A stretch of DNA of 64,000 nt from Chryseobacterium geocarposphaerae (GCF_002797535.1 NZ_PGFD01000004.1:62001-126000), one strand, 5' to 3'. Shown: positions 8,979 to 18,345, counted from the first letter of the stretch. Translations and numbers: made by a program. The notes: generated from the letters alone by a model not told the origin.

Positions 8979-9830
8979 TTAATGTGCATAGTTATTTTCA
9001 TTATCCATTTCATCTTTTAGTTCATCAATATTTACTAACGGATTGTAAATCTGTTGTTCTATAGGATTGGCATTGGAAATTTGGGTATTACTGATCCCAC
9101 TTTGTTGACCGTGCTTCAGAACCGTAATTTTGCCACCGGTTACACATGTCAGTTCAGAAATCTCTGTAAGACAGCTTTTCCCTAAAATTTTCACTTTTTC
9201 ATATGTTTTCTGCCATTTTCCTGCAGGAGCATAGTTACAAGGAAGATAGCCGCCAGAAGTTGGCTTAAGCTTACATTGCCCGAAAGGTTGAATGGCAGGA
9301 TCCAACTGAAGATCATCTTCTGTGACAGCAAGATAATCTGCTTGACTTTCGGCATTATTCCAGTAATGTTTCTGATGGCTTGTGACTTTAAATTTTGGAA
9401 ATTTAAAGCCTTGGTTGCATTGGCAGGTTCCTTTTTGAATCACAAAATATTTTCCATCATGTTCACTGGAATCATCACTTTTTTGTGTTGTACTGTCGTC
9501 CTTTTTTGAAGATTCGGAAAGAGTATTGCTTTTGTTTTCTGTTAGAAGTATTTCATTTGAGGGTTGACCATCAGTATAGCTTTCTTCAGTATAATTTAGC
9601 TCTTTCTCTAAATTTAGCTTTTCGTCTGATTGAAGAACTTTTTTATCTATTAAAAATTGAGGGTTTTCAGGAATAAAAACTTGTTTACCTACTTCAGGTT
9701 CTCCGTGTATAATGTCATTCTCAGGACAGGAGAGATTGTGAAAAGTTTTTAAATAATTTTCATCCTTTATACTGAAGTTTTGAGCAATACTGGCAAAACT
9801 GTCGTTGGCTTTTGTGATATATATTTTCAT
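8979..9830 (-). CDS. LysM-like protein with PAAR-like DUF4280 domain
   Basis: 283 residues, no signal peptide. Residues 1-60 (MKIYITKANDSFASIAQNF, then GKQVFIPENPQ) follow the LysM pattern. A low-complexity acidic/Ser linker covers about 80-125. Residues about 128-245 match DUF4280: GTCQCNQG, TEDDL, PFGQC, LPCNYAPAGKW, SCLTE, TCVTGGKITVLKHGQ. The spaced cysteines and the GGxI..GQ ending are typical. DUF4280 is a PAAR-like domain, and PAAR proteins form the sharpened tip of type VI and related contractile devices and carry effectors. Its stop lies 12 bases before the hydrolase gene. No sheath, tube or baseplate genes are in the window, so the device itself must be encoded elsewhere. Confidence 0.75.
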   Translation of the reverse strand: MKIYITKANDSFASIAQNFSIKDENYLKTFHNLSCPENDIIHGEPEVGKQVFIPENPQFLIDKKVLQSDEKLNLEKELNYTEESYTDGQPSNEILLTENKSNTLSESSKKDDSTTQKSDDSSEHDGKYFVIQKGTCQCNQGFKFPKFKVTSHQKHYWNNAESQADYLAVTEDDLQLDPAIQPFGQCKLKPTSGGYLPCNYAPAGKWQKTYEKVKILGKSCLTEISELTCVTGGKITVLKHGQQSGISNTQISNANPIEQQIYNPLVNIDELKDEMDNENNYAH

Positions 9831-9831
9831 A

Positions 9832-10857
9832 TTATGATTGTGCTTTTAGATGTAATTTGTGTTTGTGAAATAATTTATCCTTATACCAAATGTTTATCTC
9901 TAGTTTTATTTCGGATAGCTGTCTTGTGATTTTATTTGTAAAATAATGTAAATGTATATTGGCCTTTAATTTGTTTACATCATTTTCATCTCTAATACGA
10001 GAACCTTTTATAAGTTCCTGAAAACTGCAGTTTTCTGATATTTTTCCGGTAAGAACTGTCTCAATATACTCCGGATTTTCATAAAAATATTCGCTTTTAA
10101 AATTAAATTCTAATGGAAATGAATTATAATAAATGGCAAATTTTTCTTTCCATTCGGCTTTTTTATGAAACCAATTGATATCGGGAAATAATATTTTATA
10201 AACCAAGGTGCATTGCATTTGTCTTAAAAAATAATCTTCATTGGAAATATTTTCACTGAACAAATCAATATAGGAATTTGCTACATCACCGATAAAAAAA
10301 TCTTTGAGTTCAGATTCTTTATCTTTAAATTTTTGAACCAGACTCTTGTGATTGGCCAATGCTGATATTTTCCCTTCTGATAATATGAACGAAATAGGGG
10401 AGATCTTTTCCATACAGGCGAGAGCAAAAGATGTTACTTTGTCATCGGGAACAATATTATTTTTTCTAAAATCAGTTTGCTGGGTTTTTACAATAATCTG
10501 TCCCTTTTTCTCCTCAACATCCAAACGAATTTTATAATTAAGCTGTAATTGATCTTGATTGAATTGTTCAATATTCTCTGTGACAGTATATTCAGAGGAA
10601 TGAAATGAAATTATATCTACAATTGATGGAAGTTTTTTTTGTAATTGTCTTTCTTGCTCTGTTTTAGAAATATAAGATATAGGTATTAAAATAAATTTCA
10701 CGCCCTGCAAGTTTCCGAACCACAACTTATCCATTTTTTCGCAATGTTTATTATGGAACTCCTTAAGCTCTAGTTCGTTCATATTCACACGAAATGCGAT
10801 AGAATTAAGACTATCTTTTGGTTGCACTTTATATTTGATAAAATTGTTGTCCATCAT
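9832..10857 (-). CDS. LysM-like domain protein, first gene of the effector-like unit
   Basis: 341 residues from the double ATG at 10857/10854 (MMDNNFIKYKVQPKD). A longer frame from TTG at 10932 exists but its codons overlap a perfect palindrome and promoter-like boxes, so I reject it. Residues about 6-60 (YKVQPKDSLNSIAFRVNM, ending GVKFILIP) follow the LysM pattern and resemble the start of the next protein. The remaining 280 residues are soluble and mixed alpha/beta, with no family I recognise. Its stop lies 1 base before the next ATG. A role as loading adaptor for the PAAR-like protein is possible but not shown. Confidence 0.6.
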   Translation of the reverse strand: MMDNNFIKYKVQPKDSLNSIAFRVNMNELELKEFHNKHCEKMDKLWFGNLQGVKFILIPISYISKTEQERQLQKKLPSIVDIISFHSSEYTVTENIEQFNQDQLQLNYKIRLDVEEKKGQIIVKTQQTDFRKNNIVPDDKVTSFALACMEKISPISFILSEGKISALANHKSLVQKFKDKESELKDFFIGDVANSYIDLFSENISNEDYFLRQMQCTLVYKILFPDINWFHKKAEWKEKFAIYYNSFPLEFNFKSEYFYENPEYIETVLTGKISENCSFQELIKGSRIRDENDVNKLKANIHLHYFTNKITRQLSEIKLEINIWYKDKLFHKHKLHLKAQS

Positions 10858-10895
10858 CAAATATCTTTCAGATGATATAAAGCTATAAAAAAGGA

Positions 10896-10926
10896 AAAAA
10901 ATAGCTTGTAGTAATTCTACTACAAG
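10896..10926 (-). promoter_or_regulatory. Candidate promoter overlapped by a 9-bp perfect palindrome
   Basis: On the minus strand CTTG (10926-10923) is followed after exactly 19 bases by TATTTTTT (10903-10896), close to the Bacteroidota -33/-7 arrangement. The spacer and -33 box form a perfect inverted repeat, CTTGTAGTA (10905-10913) and TACTACAAG (10918-10926) with a 4-base centre. This could be a repressor site over the promoter of the LysM/PAAR-like unit. Because seven T residues follow the repeat on the minus strand, it could also act as a terminator or attenuator. Confidence 0.5.
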
Positions 10927-10953
10927 TGACAAGGAATCGAAAAAATATATTAA

Positions 10954-10984
10954 AAAAACCTTTCAATTTGTTTGAAAGGTTTTT
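10954..10984 (-). terminator. Rho-independent terminator of the nuo operon
   Basis: Stem CCTTTCAA (10959-10966) pairs with TTGAAAGG (10972-10979), extended by A5/T5 flanks, loop of 5. On the minus strand a T-tract follows. It sits 22 bases after the nuoN stop and before the next leftward unit. Confidence 0.8.
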
Positions 10985-11006
10985 AAATTTTATGATGTTA
11001 AGGTTT

Positions 11007-12392
11007 TTAGAACCCTACTAATCTTGCGAATAAATCAGGGAAAACACCTAAGACAATAATCGAAGCAATAACGAATACTCCAACGATATTGTATGTAAGG
11101 GTTACTTTCTCTGAAGATTTGAATGTGCTTTCTTTGAAGAAGAACATGGAAATGATCAATCTCAAATAGTACGCAATAGAAACTGCAGATCCTAAAACCG
11201 CTACCAATACGAGGAAAACCCCGTGATTAGAATTCATTGCCTGAGAGAATAAAGCAAATTTCCCCATGAAACCAGCCGTTAACGGAACTCCCGCCATTGA
11301 AAGCATAGAGATTGCCGCTACGGTTGCCAATAAAGGTTCTGTTTTTGCCAATCCTTTGAAAGCTCCGAAAGAAGTCTCTCTTTTTAGTTTTTCAACATAA
11401 ATTAAGCACATGAAAACTCCTACTGTAGACAAAGCATAAGCAAATAAATAGAACGCCAAATTGTAAGTAGAAAGGCTTGTCATTCCGAAGAATACCAACC
11501 CGATGTATCCAGCGTGAGAAACTGAAGAGTAAGCCAACATTCTTTTTGCATTGGTCTGAGCAAGCCCCATAACGTTTGCCAAAAGCAAGGTAATAATTAA
11601 GAATACCCCGAAAACATTAATCCATTCTGCTGTAACGCCACCGAATCCGATCGTCATTAATCTGAATAGAGCAAAGAATCCTGAGATCTTTACAACACTC
11701 GCCATAAAAGCCGTGATCAATGAAGGTGCTCCATAATAAACATCAGGGCTCCACATATGGAAAGGTGCCAATGCTACTTTGAATGCCAATGCACAAAGAA
11801 TCAATAATACACCCAAGATGAACATGGCATCATGAGGATTTGAAACTCCGAAATTCTGGATTTTATATAAATCAAAACTTCCAACACTTCCGTAGATGAA
11901 TGCAATACCAAACAATAGGAAACCTGTTGCGAATGCCCCCATCAGGAAATATTTTATGGAAGCTTCGTTTGATCTTAGATCTGTTTTGTTAGCTCCCGCC
12001 ATTACATATAAAGGAATAGAAAGGATTTCAACTCCTAAGAATAGCGTTACCATGTTTTGATATCCGAAAAGGATAATTCCACCACACAATGCGAAAAGCA
12101 TTAATGCGTATAATTCTGACTGGTGGCTTCTGTGGTTGCTGAATGCAAAACCTCCCAAAAAGAATAATAATAATGTCGTTACGATTGATATTTTTGTGAA
12201 TAACGCAGTATTCCCGGTATAGTCATACATATGTCTGTACTGTGCAAAGAAAGCACATTCAGGCATGAAACTTACCCATAATGCGATGATTAATCCCAAA
12301 ATCCCAATGTATCTTGCGAATTTCCCTTGTTCAAAAACTCCTGAAAATAACGCAACAACTGCCGTTAGGAAAACAATAATTAAAACACTCAT
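11007..12392 (-). CDS. nuoN: NADH-quinone oxidoreductase subunit N
   Basis: 461 residues, about 14 transmembrane helices, Mrp/ND2-type proton channel of the membrane arm of complex I. Conserved marks: YFLMGAFATGFLLFG, LAFKVALAPFHMWSPDVY (the Lys and His of the proton path near 225-235) and NAKRMLAYSSVSHAGY. Length fits the family. It is the last gene of the leftward nuo operon, 16 bases after nuoM, and is followed by a clear terminator. Confidence 0.95.
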   Translation of the reverse strand: MSVLIIVFLTAVVALFSGVFEQGKFARYIGILGLIIALWVSFMPECAFFAQYRHMYDYTGNTALFTKISIVTTLLLFFLGGFAFSNHRSHQSELYALMLFALCGGIILFGYQNMVTLFLGVEILSIPLYVMAGANKTDLRSNEASIKYFLMGAFATGFLLFGIAFIYGSVGSFDLYKIQNFGVSNPHDAMFILGVLLILCALAFKVALAPFHMWSPDVYYGAPSLITAFMASVVKISGFFALFRLMTIGFGGVTAEWINVFGVFLIITLLLANVMGLAQTNAKRMLAYSSVSHAGYIGLVFFGMTSLSTYNLAFYLFAYALSTVGVFMCLIYVEKLKRETSFGAFKGLAKTEPLLATVAAISMLSMAGVPLTAGFMGKFALFSQAMNSNHGVFLVLVAVLGSAVSIAYYLRLIISMFFFKESTFKSSEKVTLTYNIVGVFVIASIIVLGVFPDLFARLVGF

Positions 12393-12408
12393 TTCTTAAA
12401 ATATCAAA

Positions 12409-13902
12409 TTAGCTTACCATTGATTGGTAGATAAACTTCAACGAACTATTCACCATTTCGATTATCGGTTGTGGGAAAATACCAAATACAATCACAAAAA
12501 CCGCTAAACTTGCCAATACAGAGAATTCTACTGCAGAAAGATCTTTTACTGTGCTTAAAACAGCATCATCACCTTGCCCGAACATTGCTTTTCCATAGAA
12601 TCTCAATAAATAGACAGCAGCAAGAATTACCGTAAGACCGGCGATTACCGCTGCCAATCCGTTAAAATCATATACAGACTTTAACAAGATAAATTCCCCG
12701 ATGAATCCATTAGTCAACGGAACTCCCATTGAACCTAATATAATGATCAGGAACAACACCGCAAACTTAGGAGCTACTTTCGCCAAACCTCCCATTTGTC
12801 TGATGTCTCTTGATTTAAATCTCTTGTATAAAATATCACAACAGTAGAATAAACCTACCACGTTGATACCGTGAGCAAAAGTTTGTACCAAAGCTCCTTC
12901 AGCACCTTCTATTGTGAAAGTTCCTCTTAAAGTAACCACCGCAGAAGCGAAGATACCTGCCACCATTAATCCAACGTGAGAAAAAGAAGAATAGGCAATG
13001 ATTCTCTTCATATCAGTCTGAATGATCGCGATCAATGCTCCGTGAACAATTCCCACAATTGCCAAAATAATTACGATCTGCCCTGAAATTCCTGCAATCG
13101 GAAGGGGAGTGATTGGTAATAAATAACGCATCACTCCATATACTGCCATTTTAAGCATGATACCCGATAAAAGCATCGACCCCTGAGTCGGTGAATAGGT
13201 ATAGGTATCCGGTTGCCAAGTATGGAAAGGGAATACAGGTAATTTCACTGCAAAAGCAAAGAAAATAAACCAGAATACCACAGTCTGTTGTGTTTCGTTT
13301 AATTGAGCATTATATAAATCTGTCAGCGCAAAAGATGCAGAGTTGTTATACACATAAATCAATCCTGCTAACATGAATAATGACCCAACGAATGTATATA
13401 CGAAGAATTTCGTAGTGAATTCAAATCTTTTATTTTCCTGACCCCAAAGTCCGGCAATGAACCAGATCGGAATCAAAGTTACTTCCCAGAAAATGTAGAA
13501 CAATAGCCCGTCAAGCGAAGTGAAAACTCCTACAAGACCGAATTGCATTAGCAGGATCAAACCGTAGAATGTGTTTCTGTAGCTTACATTTTCATTAAAA
13601 GAAGATAAAATAATGATTGGCGTTAAAATATTAGTCAGCAATAAAAGAAGCAAACTCATCCCATCGATACCGAAGTGAAGAGAGCTTTTCATAAATTGTG
13701 ACCAAGGGTAGTTGATCTCGTGCTGCAATACGCTGTCTACCGTCGGATTAAAATCAAAATCCGCCGCGATGTAGAACGTTACAAGCATTTGAACCAATGC
13801 AATTCCCAATGCCAAATATTTGCTGGATTTATCTTTCCACGCAAAAACTAATCCCGAACCTACTAGAGGTAATAGTAATAATGTTAATAATAAACCAGAC
13901 AT
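12409..13902 (-). CDS. nuoM: NADH-quinone oxidoreductase subunit M
   Basis: 497 residues, about 14 transmembrane helices, antiporter-like proton channel. Seen: FWEVTLIPIWFIAGLWG with the conserved channel Glu near 139, FAVKLPVFPFHTWQPDTY with the Lys and His, and DMKRIIAYSSFSHVG. Its ATG overlaps the nuoL stop (TAATG at 13904-13900), which implies translational coupling. It lies between nuoL and nuoN in the standard order. Confidence 0.95.
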   Translation of the reverse strand: MSGLLLTLLLLPLVGSGLVFAWKDKSSKYLALGIALVQMLVTFYIAADFDFNPTVDSVLQHEINYPWSQFMKSSLHFGIDGMSLLLLLLTNILTPIIILSSFNENVSYRNTFYGLILLMQFGLVGVFTSLDGLLFYIFWEVTLIPIWFIAGLWGQENKRFEFTTKFFVYTFVGSLFMLAGLIYVYNNSASFALTDLYNAQLNETQQTVVFWFIFFAFAVKLPVFPFHTWQPDTYTYSPTQGSMLLSGIMLKMAVYGVMRYLLPITPLPIAGISGQIVIILAIVGIVHGALIAIIQTDMKRIIAYSSFSHVGLMVAGIFASAVVTLRGTFTIEGAEGALVQTFAHGINVVGLFYCCDILYKRFKSRDIRQMGGLAKVAPKFAVLFLIIILGSMGVPLTNGFIGEFILLKSVYDFNGLAAVIAGLTVILAAVYLLRFYGKAMFGQGDDAVLSTVKDLSAVEFSVLASLAVFVIVFGIFPQPIIEMVNSSLKFIYQSMVS

Positions 13903-15815
13903 TATTGTAATATAAAGTTAACAATCAGTATAATTCCTACAGCTAAAGACATGATCAAAATGTAATTCTCAACATTTCCGTTCTGAATACGCTTCATCGC
14001 TTTTCCGCTGTCTTCGGCACCTTCGCCTACGAAGTCTACAAAACGATCAAGAATACCTTTATCAAACATCTTTCCTCCGCGTCCTAATCCTTCAACAGTT
14101 TTTACAATTAATGCATTGTAAAGTTCGTCAACATATAATTTTTTAGCAGACAGTTTTTCCCATCCGGTATATTGTTCTTCAGGAAGTGCTTGTTTTTTCT
14201 TGTTCACGTAAGTATTTTTAACGATGAACCAAACACAGAAGAACATTAGAACTGTTGCTCCTAAAAGTATCATTTCAGTACCAAACGGAACTCCCGAAAG
14301 AGTAGCTTCCATTTGTTTAAAGCTTTCCTCAGTAAGAACCGGCTTCAACCACTCCATTAATTTTGCATAATGACCGTGACCGATGAAGTGAGGAAGGTTA
14401 ATTAATCCTCCTACAACAGAAAGAATAGCCAATACGATCAATGGTAAGGTCATATTTGACGGACTTTCGTGTAAGTGGTGTTTTTGATCTTCAGTACCTC
14501 TGAACTCTCCGTGGAAAGTTAAATAGTACAATCTGAACATATAGGTTGCAGTAATAGCCGCTAAAATGAATAATAATACCCAATAGATTGGATTTTTAGC
14601 AAAGGCTGCTACTAAAATTTCGTCTTTTGAAATCATCCCTGATAATAGAGGGAATCCTGAAATAGCCAATGTTCCGATTAGGAAAGTTGCGTGAGTGATC
14701 GGAATGTATTTTTTCAGACCTCCCATAAAACGCATATCCTGCTCGTTGCTCATGGCGTGGATCACAGAACCTGCTCCCAGGAACAATAATGCTTTGAAGA
14801 AAGCGTGCGTCATTACGTGGAACATCGCTGTTGTATACGCTCCAAGTCCTAAAGCAATAAACATAAATCCAAGCTGTGAAACCGTAGAATAGGCCAATAC
14901 TTTTTTGATATCGTTCTGACGTAGTGCGTAGAATCCTGCCAAAGCAGCTGTTAAGAATCCGATGAATAAAATTCCTCCCTGAACAGTTGGTGCTAAAGTA
15001 AATAAGAAGTTTGATCTTACTACTAAATAGATACCCGCAGTTACCATCGTTGCCGCGTGAATTAACGCAGAAACTGGAGTTGGACCAGCCATCGCATCCG
15101 GTAACCATGTATATAACGGAACCTGAGCAGATTTACCCGTTGCACCGATAAATAAACTCGCCGTAATAAAGATAATTACGCTTCCGTCTAATTCAAATTT
15201 TCCTGCGTTTTCTGCTACCGTAAGGTAATCAACAGCGTTTGTTTGTCCGGCAATCATGAAAATACCGATCAATAACGCAAGGTCACCAATTCTGTTCATG
15301 ATGAAAGCTTTTCTTGCCGCTTTACCATATTCTTCGTTGGTATACCAGAATCCGATTAGTAAGTAAGAACACAATCCTACACCTTCCCATCCGATGAATA
15401 GGATTAGGTAGTTGCTTCCCATTACTAATAATAACATTGAGAAGATAAATAAGTTCAGATAAGTGAAAAACTTATAGAAACCTTTATCGTGGCTCATATA
15501 TCCGATAGAATACAGGTGAATTAAAGATCCGATCCCTGTGATGATCATCACCATCATTAATGATAACTGATCAATCTGGAATCCGAAATTGATCTGAACT
15601 CCGTTTATTCTAAACCATTCAAAAGCTTTTACAATTACAGGCTGACTTTCAGAATCAAAATTCATGAAAATACTCACTGCGATGCAGAAAGATGCAAAAA
15701 CCATTGCCGTAGCCAAGCTACCTACAACAATTTTTGGAAGATTTTTTCCGAATAAACCATTAATAAGAAACCCTAAAAGTGGTAAAAGTACTATTGCATA
15801 TACTAAATTCTCCAT
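13902..15815 (-). CDS. nuoL: NADH-quinone oxidoreductase subunit L
   Basis: 637 residues, the largest antiporter-like subunit of complex I. Marks: FIGWEGVGLCSYLLIGFW, SAQVPLYTWLPDAMAGPTP with VSALIHAATMVTAG, and NDIKKVLAYSTVSQLG. After the 14-helix core, the C-terminal extension (about 480-637) includes the amphipathic lateral helix and a last membrane helix (ILIMSLAVGIILIVNFIL). It starts 2 bases after nuoK and its stop overlaps the nuoM start. Several open frames on both strands inside it are shadows. Confidence 0.95.
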   Translation of the reverse strand: MENLVYAIVLLPLLGFLINGLFGKNLPKIVVGSLATAMVFASFCIAVSIFMNFDSESQPVIVKAFEWFRINGVQINFGFQIDQLSLMMVMIITGIGSLIHLYSIGYMSHDKGFYKFFTYLNLFIFSMLLLVMGSNYLILFIGWEGVGLCSYLLIGFWYTNEEYGKAARKAFIMNRIGDLALLIGIFMIAGQTNAVDYLTVAENAGKFELDGSVIIFITASLFIGATGKSAQVPLYTWLPDAMAGPTPVSALIHAATMVTAGIYLVVRSNFLFTLAPTVQGGILFIGFLTAALAGFYALRQNDIKKVLAYSTVSQLGFMFIALGLGAYTTAMFHVMTHAFFKALLFLGAGSVIHAMSNEQDMRFMGGLKKYIPITHATFLIGTLAISGFPLLSGMISKDEILVAAFAKNPIYWVLLFILAAITATYMFRLYYLTFHGEFRGTEDQKHHLHESPSNMTLPLIVLAILSVVGGLINLPHFIGHGHYAKLMEWLKPVLTEESFKQMEATLSGVPFGTEMILLGATVLMFFCVWFIVKNTYVNKKKQALPEEQYTGWEKLSAKKLYVDELYNALIVKTVEGLGRGGKMFDKGILDRFVDFVGEGAEDSGKAMKRIQNGNVENYILIMSLAVGIILIVNFILQ

Positions 15816-15817
15816 TC

Positions 15818-16147
15818 CTATCCTCTTAATTTATTAAATATACTAACATCAACAGAACGGGTATTTCTATACAGCATGGCAATAATTGCCAAACCTACTG
15901 CTACTTCTGCAGCAGCAACCACCATAATGAAGAAAACTAAAAGTTGTCCGTCGCCGTTACCCTTGTACGCAGAAAATGCGGCCAATAAAAGGTTCGTAGA
16001 ATTTAGCATAAGCTCAACACAACCCAAAATAACAATAGCATTTTTTCTCAACAATACTCCCAACACTCCCAAACAGAACAATACTGAAGAAAGAATGATG
16101 AAATAATTCAGAGGGATGCTTTGTATAAATGTATTTACTTCTCCCAT
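15818..16147 (-). CDS. nuoK: NADH-quinone oxidoreductase subunit K
   Basis: 109 residues with three membrane helices, the MnhC/Mrp-like subunit of complex I. The buried Glu residues expected on helices 2 and 3 are present in VILGCVELMLNSTNLL and VVAAAEVAVGLAIIAM. It starts 4 bases after nuoJ ends and precedes nuoL by 2 bases. Confidence 0.95.
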   Translation of the reverse strand: MGEVNTFIQSIPLNYFIILSSVLFCLGVLGVLLRKNAIVILGCVELMLNSTNLLLAAFSAYKGNGDGQLLVFFIMVVAAAEVAVGLAIIAMLYRNTRSVDVSIFNKLRG

Positions 16148-16151
16148 AATT

Positions 16152-16649
16152 TTATAAATCTTTTTTACCGATTAATACCGCACCTACGATACCTGCCAAA
16201 ATAAGGATGGATGCAAGCTCAAACGGTAAAACATATTCATTAAACAAAAGTCTACCCAGATTTTTTGTCAAACCAACACCTCTGTCTACATTTTCAACAG
16301 CAATATGGTTGTCCTGAACTCCTCTGAATACTCCTAGAACACCAATTAATAAAAGACCGGCCGTAAAAACTCCAATAAATTTTAAAGTATTGTTCTTCTT
16401 ACTTTCGTCTTGTTTATTAAGGTTAAGCATCATCAGGATATAAAGGAATAATACCATGATCGCTCCGGCGTAAACAATAATCTGGATAATCGCAAGGAAT
16501 TGTGCATTCAGAAGGATGTACATACCCGCAATAGAAAACATCGTAACAATTAATGACAAAATAGCATATAAAGGATTTCTCGCAAATACGAAATACACCG
16601 CACTTGCCACTGCTAAAAACGCCACCAAGAAAAATAAAAACTGATCCAT
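16152..16649 (-). CDS. nuoJ: NADH-quinone oxidoreductase subunit J
   Basis: 165 residues, five membrane helices. IQIIVYAGAIMVLFLYILMML is the conserved helix 3 with the pi-bulge of this subunit. The N-terminal FLVAFLAVASAVYFVFARNPLYAILSL is also typical. Its ATG overlaps the nuoI stop (TAATG), so the pair is likely coupled in translation. Confidence 0.95.
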   Translation of the reverse strand: MDQFLFFLVAFLAVASAVYFVFARNPLYAILSLIVTMFSIAGMYILLNAQFLAIIQIIVYAGAIMVLFLYILMMLNLNKQDESKKNNTLKFIGVFTAGLLLIGVLGVFRGVQDNHIAVENVDRGVGLTKNLGRLLFNEYVLPFELASILILAGIVGAVLIGKKDL

Positions 16650-17206
16650 TATTTTACCGCATTTTTTTGTTTCTCGGATTGTCTTTCAGTGATATCAATC
16701 CTTTCATTTATTTTTTCAACCAATTTATCTTTTCCATAGATAAAAGAACCTCTGTTGGTTTCCACGTCTACCAATCTGTCGGTAAGATAGATAGCAGATT
16801 TAGGACAAGCTTCTTCACACATACCACAGAAGATACATCTCAGCATATTGATTTCATATACGGAAGCGTATTTCTCTTCTCTGTAAAGGTGTTTTTCCTC
16901 TTTTGTTCTTTCAGCAGCAGTCATTGTAATTGCTTCTGCAGGACATGCCACCGCACAAAGTCCGCAAGCCGTACATCTTTCTCGGCCTTCCTCGTCTCTT
17001 TTCAAAACGTGCTGACCTCTCCAGATATCTGCTCTCGGTTTCTGTACTTCCGGATATGAATATACTGCGGGAGCACCTTTCAATACGGTTCTTACAGCAT
17101 GCTTAAATGTAATCCCCATTCCTGTAAAAATCGCAGGTAAGTAGATTTTTTCAGCAAGGGTCATTTCTTTATTAGAAACAACTTTTGATCTGTTCGTAAG
17201 TTTCAT
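16649..17206 (-). CDS. nuoI: NADH-quinone oxidoreductase subunit I, two [4Fe-4S] clusters
   Basis: 185 residues. Two ferredoxin motifs are visible: CTACGLCAVACP (Cys78, 81, 84, 88) and CIFCGMCEEACP (Cys124, 127, 130, 134), which hold clusters N6a and N6b carrying electrons to NuoB. An amphipathic N-terminal part (about 16-45) should dock on NuoH. The C-terminal Lys-rich tail is not conserved. It lies 74 bases after nuoH; that gap contains TTAGA-rich repeats. Confidence 0.95.
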   Translation of the reverse strand: MKLTNRSKVVSNKEMTLAEKIYLPAIFTGMGITFKHAVRTVLKGAPAVYSYPEVQKPRADIWRGQHVLKRDEEGRERCTACGLCAVACPAEAITMTAAERTKEEKHLYREEKYASVYEINMLRCIFCGMCEEACPKSAIYLTDRLVDVETNRGSFIYGKDKLVEKINERIDITERQSEKQKNAVK

Positions 17207-17280
17207 TTAATTATAGATGTTAGATGTTAGACATTAGATTTTAGACTAATCTTGTCCGTTATCTTAATTAATTTTAAATT
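17207..17280. repeat. TTAGA-rich spacer between nuoH and nuoI
   Basis: The gap holds several near copies of TTAGATGTTAGACATTAGA followed by TTTAGAC. It resembles the repeats in the nuoG-nuoH, nuoD-nuoE and nuoA-nuoB gaps, but is shorter and lacks the second arm. Confidence 0.5.
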
Positions 17281-18345
17281 TTAATTTCCAAATGCTAAAA
17301 TTACAGCTCCTGTAACCAGCAAGTTTACCAATGCCATTGGGATTAAAGTCTTCCAACCCAAATGCATTAATTGGTCATATCTAAATCTTGGAAGCGTCCA
17401 TCTGATCCACATGAAGATCAAAATTCCGATTACCGTTTTCGTTAAGAATGCTACAATACTCAGGATACCTGCTGTGTTTTCACCCCAGTGTTGAGTTACC
17501 CATTCAATTCCCGGATAGTTGTAACCTCCGAAGAAAAGCACTACCATAAATGCATTGGAAATAAACATATTCACGTATTCACCGAACATATATAATCCTA
17601 ATTTCATGGATGAGTATTCTGTAGAATATCCTGTTACCAATTCAGATTCACATTCCGGTAAATCGAAAGGGTGTCTGTTTGTTTCTGCCAAAGCTGCTAC
17701 AATGAAAACAAGGAAAGCGATCGGCTGATAGAAAATATTCCAGTTAAGACCTGAAACCCAAGGAATAACTCCCCAAAGTTTTCCATTGGTCTGGCTTGCT
17801 GTAATTTCTTTTAAATCTAAACTTCCCGTCATCATAATAATAGAAAGTAAAGCCAATCCCATTGCTAATTCGTAAGAAATCATCTGAGAAGAAGCACGAA
17901 TCGCCCCTAATAATGAATATTTGTTGTTCGAAGCCCAACCCCCGATCATAATTCCGTAAACACCAATTGAAGCCATTCCGATGATGAAAAGTACACCAAC
18001 ATCGATGTTAGCCACCTGAAGATCATAAGAAGTACCTGCAATATTTAAACTTTTACCCCAAGGAATAACCGCTCCGGTGATTAATGAAATAAACATTACC
18101 AAAGCCGGCCCCAATACGAAAAGGAATTTTTCTGCATTGGCAGGTGTAAAATCTTCTTTAAAGAAAAACTTTCCACCGTCAGCAAGAGGCTGCAGCAATC
18201 CGAAAGGCCCTGCTCTGTTAGGCCCAATTCTATCCTGCATGATAGAGGCAACTTTTCTTTCTGCCCAGGTAGAGTAGGCTGCAATCGTTAACGAAAGCAG
18301 GAAAAGCGCTAATACAAGTATAAGTTTAAATGTAAGTAAATCCAT
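17281..18345 (-). CDS. nuoH: NADH-quinone oxidoreductase subunit H
   Basis: 354 residues, about eight membrane helices, forms the quinone-site entrance of complex I. Marks: WAERKVASIMQDRIGPNRAGP near 28-48, LAETNRHPFDLPECESELV near 220-238 (acidic loop), and FMWIRWTLPRFRYDQLM near 316-332. Start ATG at 18345 gives the typical short N-terminal helix. Flanked by repeat-filled gaps on both sides. Confidence 0.95.
   Translation of the reverse strand: MDLLTFKLILVLALFLLSLTIAAYSTWAERKVASIMQDRIGPNRAGPFGLLQPLADGGKFFFKEDFTPANAEKFLFVLGPALVMFISLITGAVIPWGKSLNIAGTSYDLQVANIDVGVLFIIGMASIGVYGIMIGGWASNNKYSLLGAIRASSQMISYELAMGLALLSIIMMTGSLDLKEITASQTNGKLWGVIPWVSGLNWNIFYQPIAFLVFIVAALAETNRHPFDLPECESELVTGYSTEYSSMKLGLYMFGEYVNMFISNAFMVVLFFGGYNYPGIEWVTQHWGENTAGILSIVAFLTKTVIGILIFMWIRWTLPRFRYDQLMHLGWKTLIPMALVNLLVTGAVILAFGN

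Noticed and set aside
10858..10932. Longer start (TTG 10932) for the first LysM-like gene
   Set aside because: Its added codons cover a perfect palindrome and promoter-like boxes, and the LysM pattern begins after the double ATG at 10857.
14596..15108. 170-codon open frame on the minus strand
   Set aside because: It lies wholly inside nuoL in another frame, is rich in unusual Ser, Cys and Arg runs and has no family pattern.
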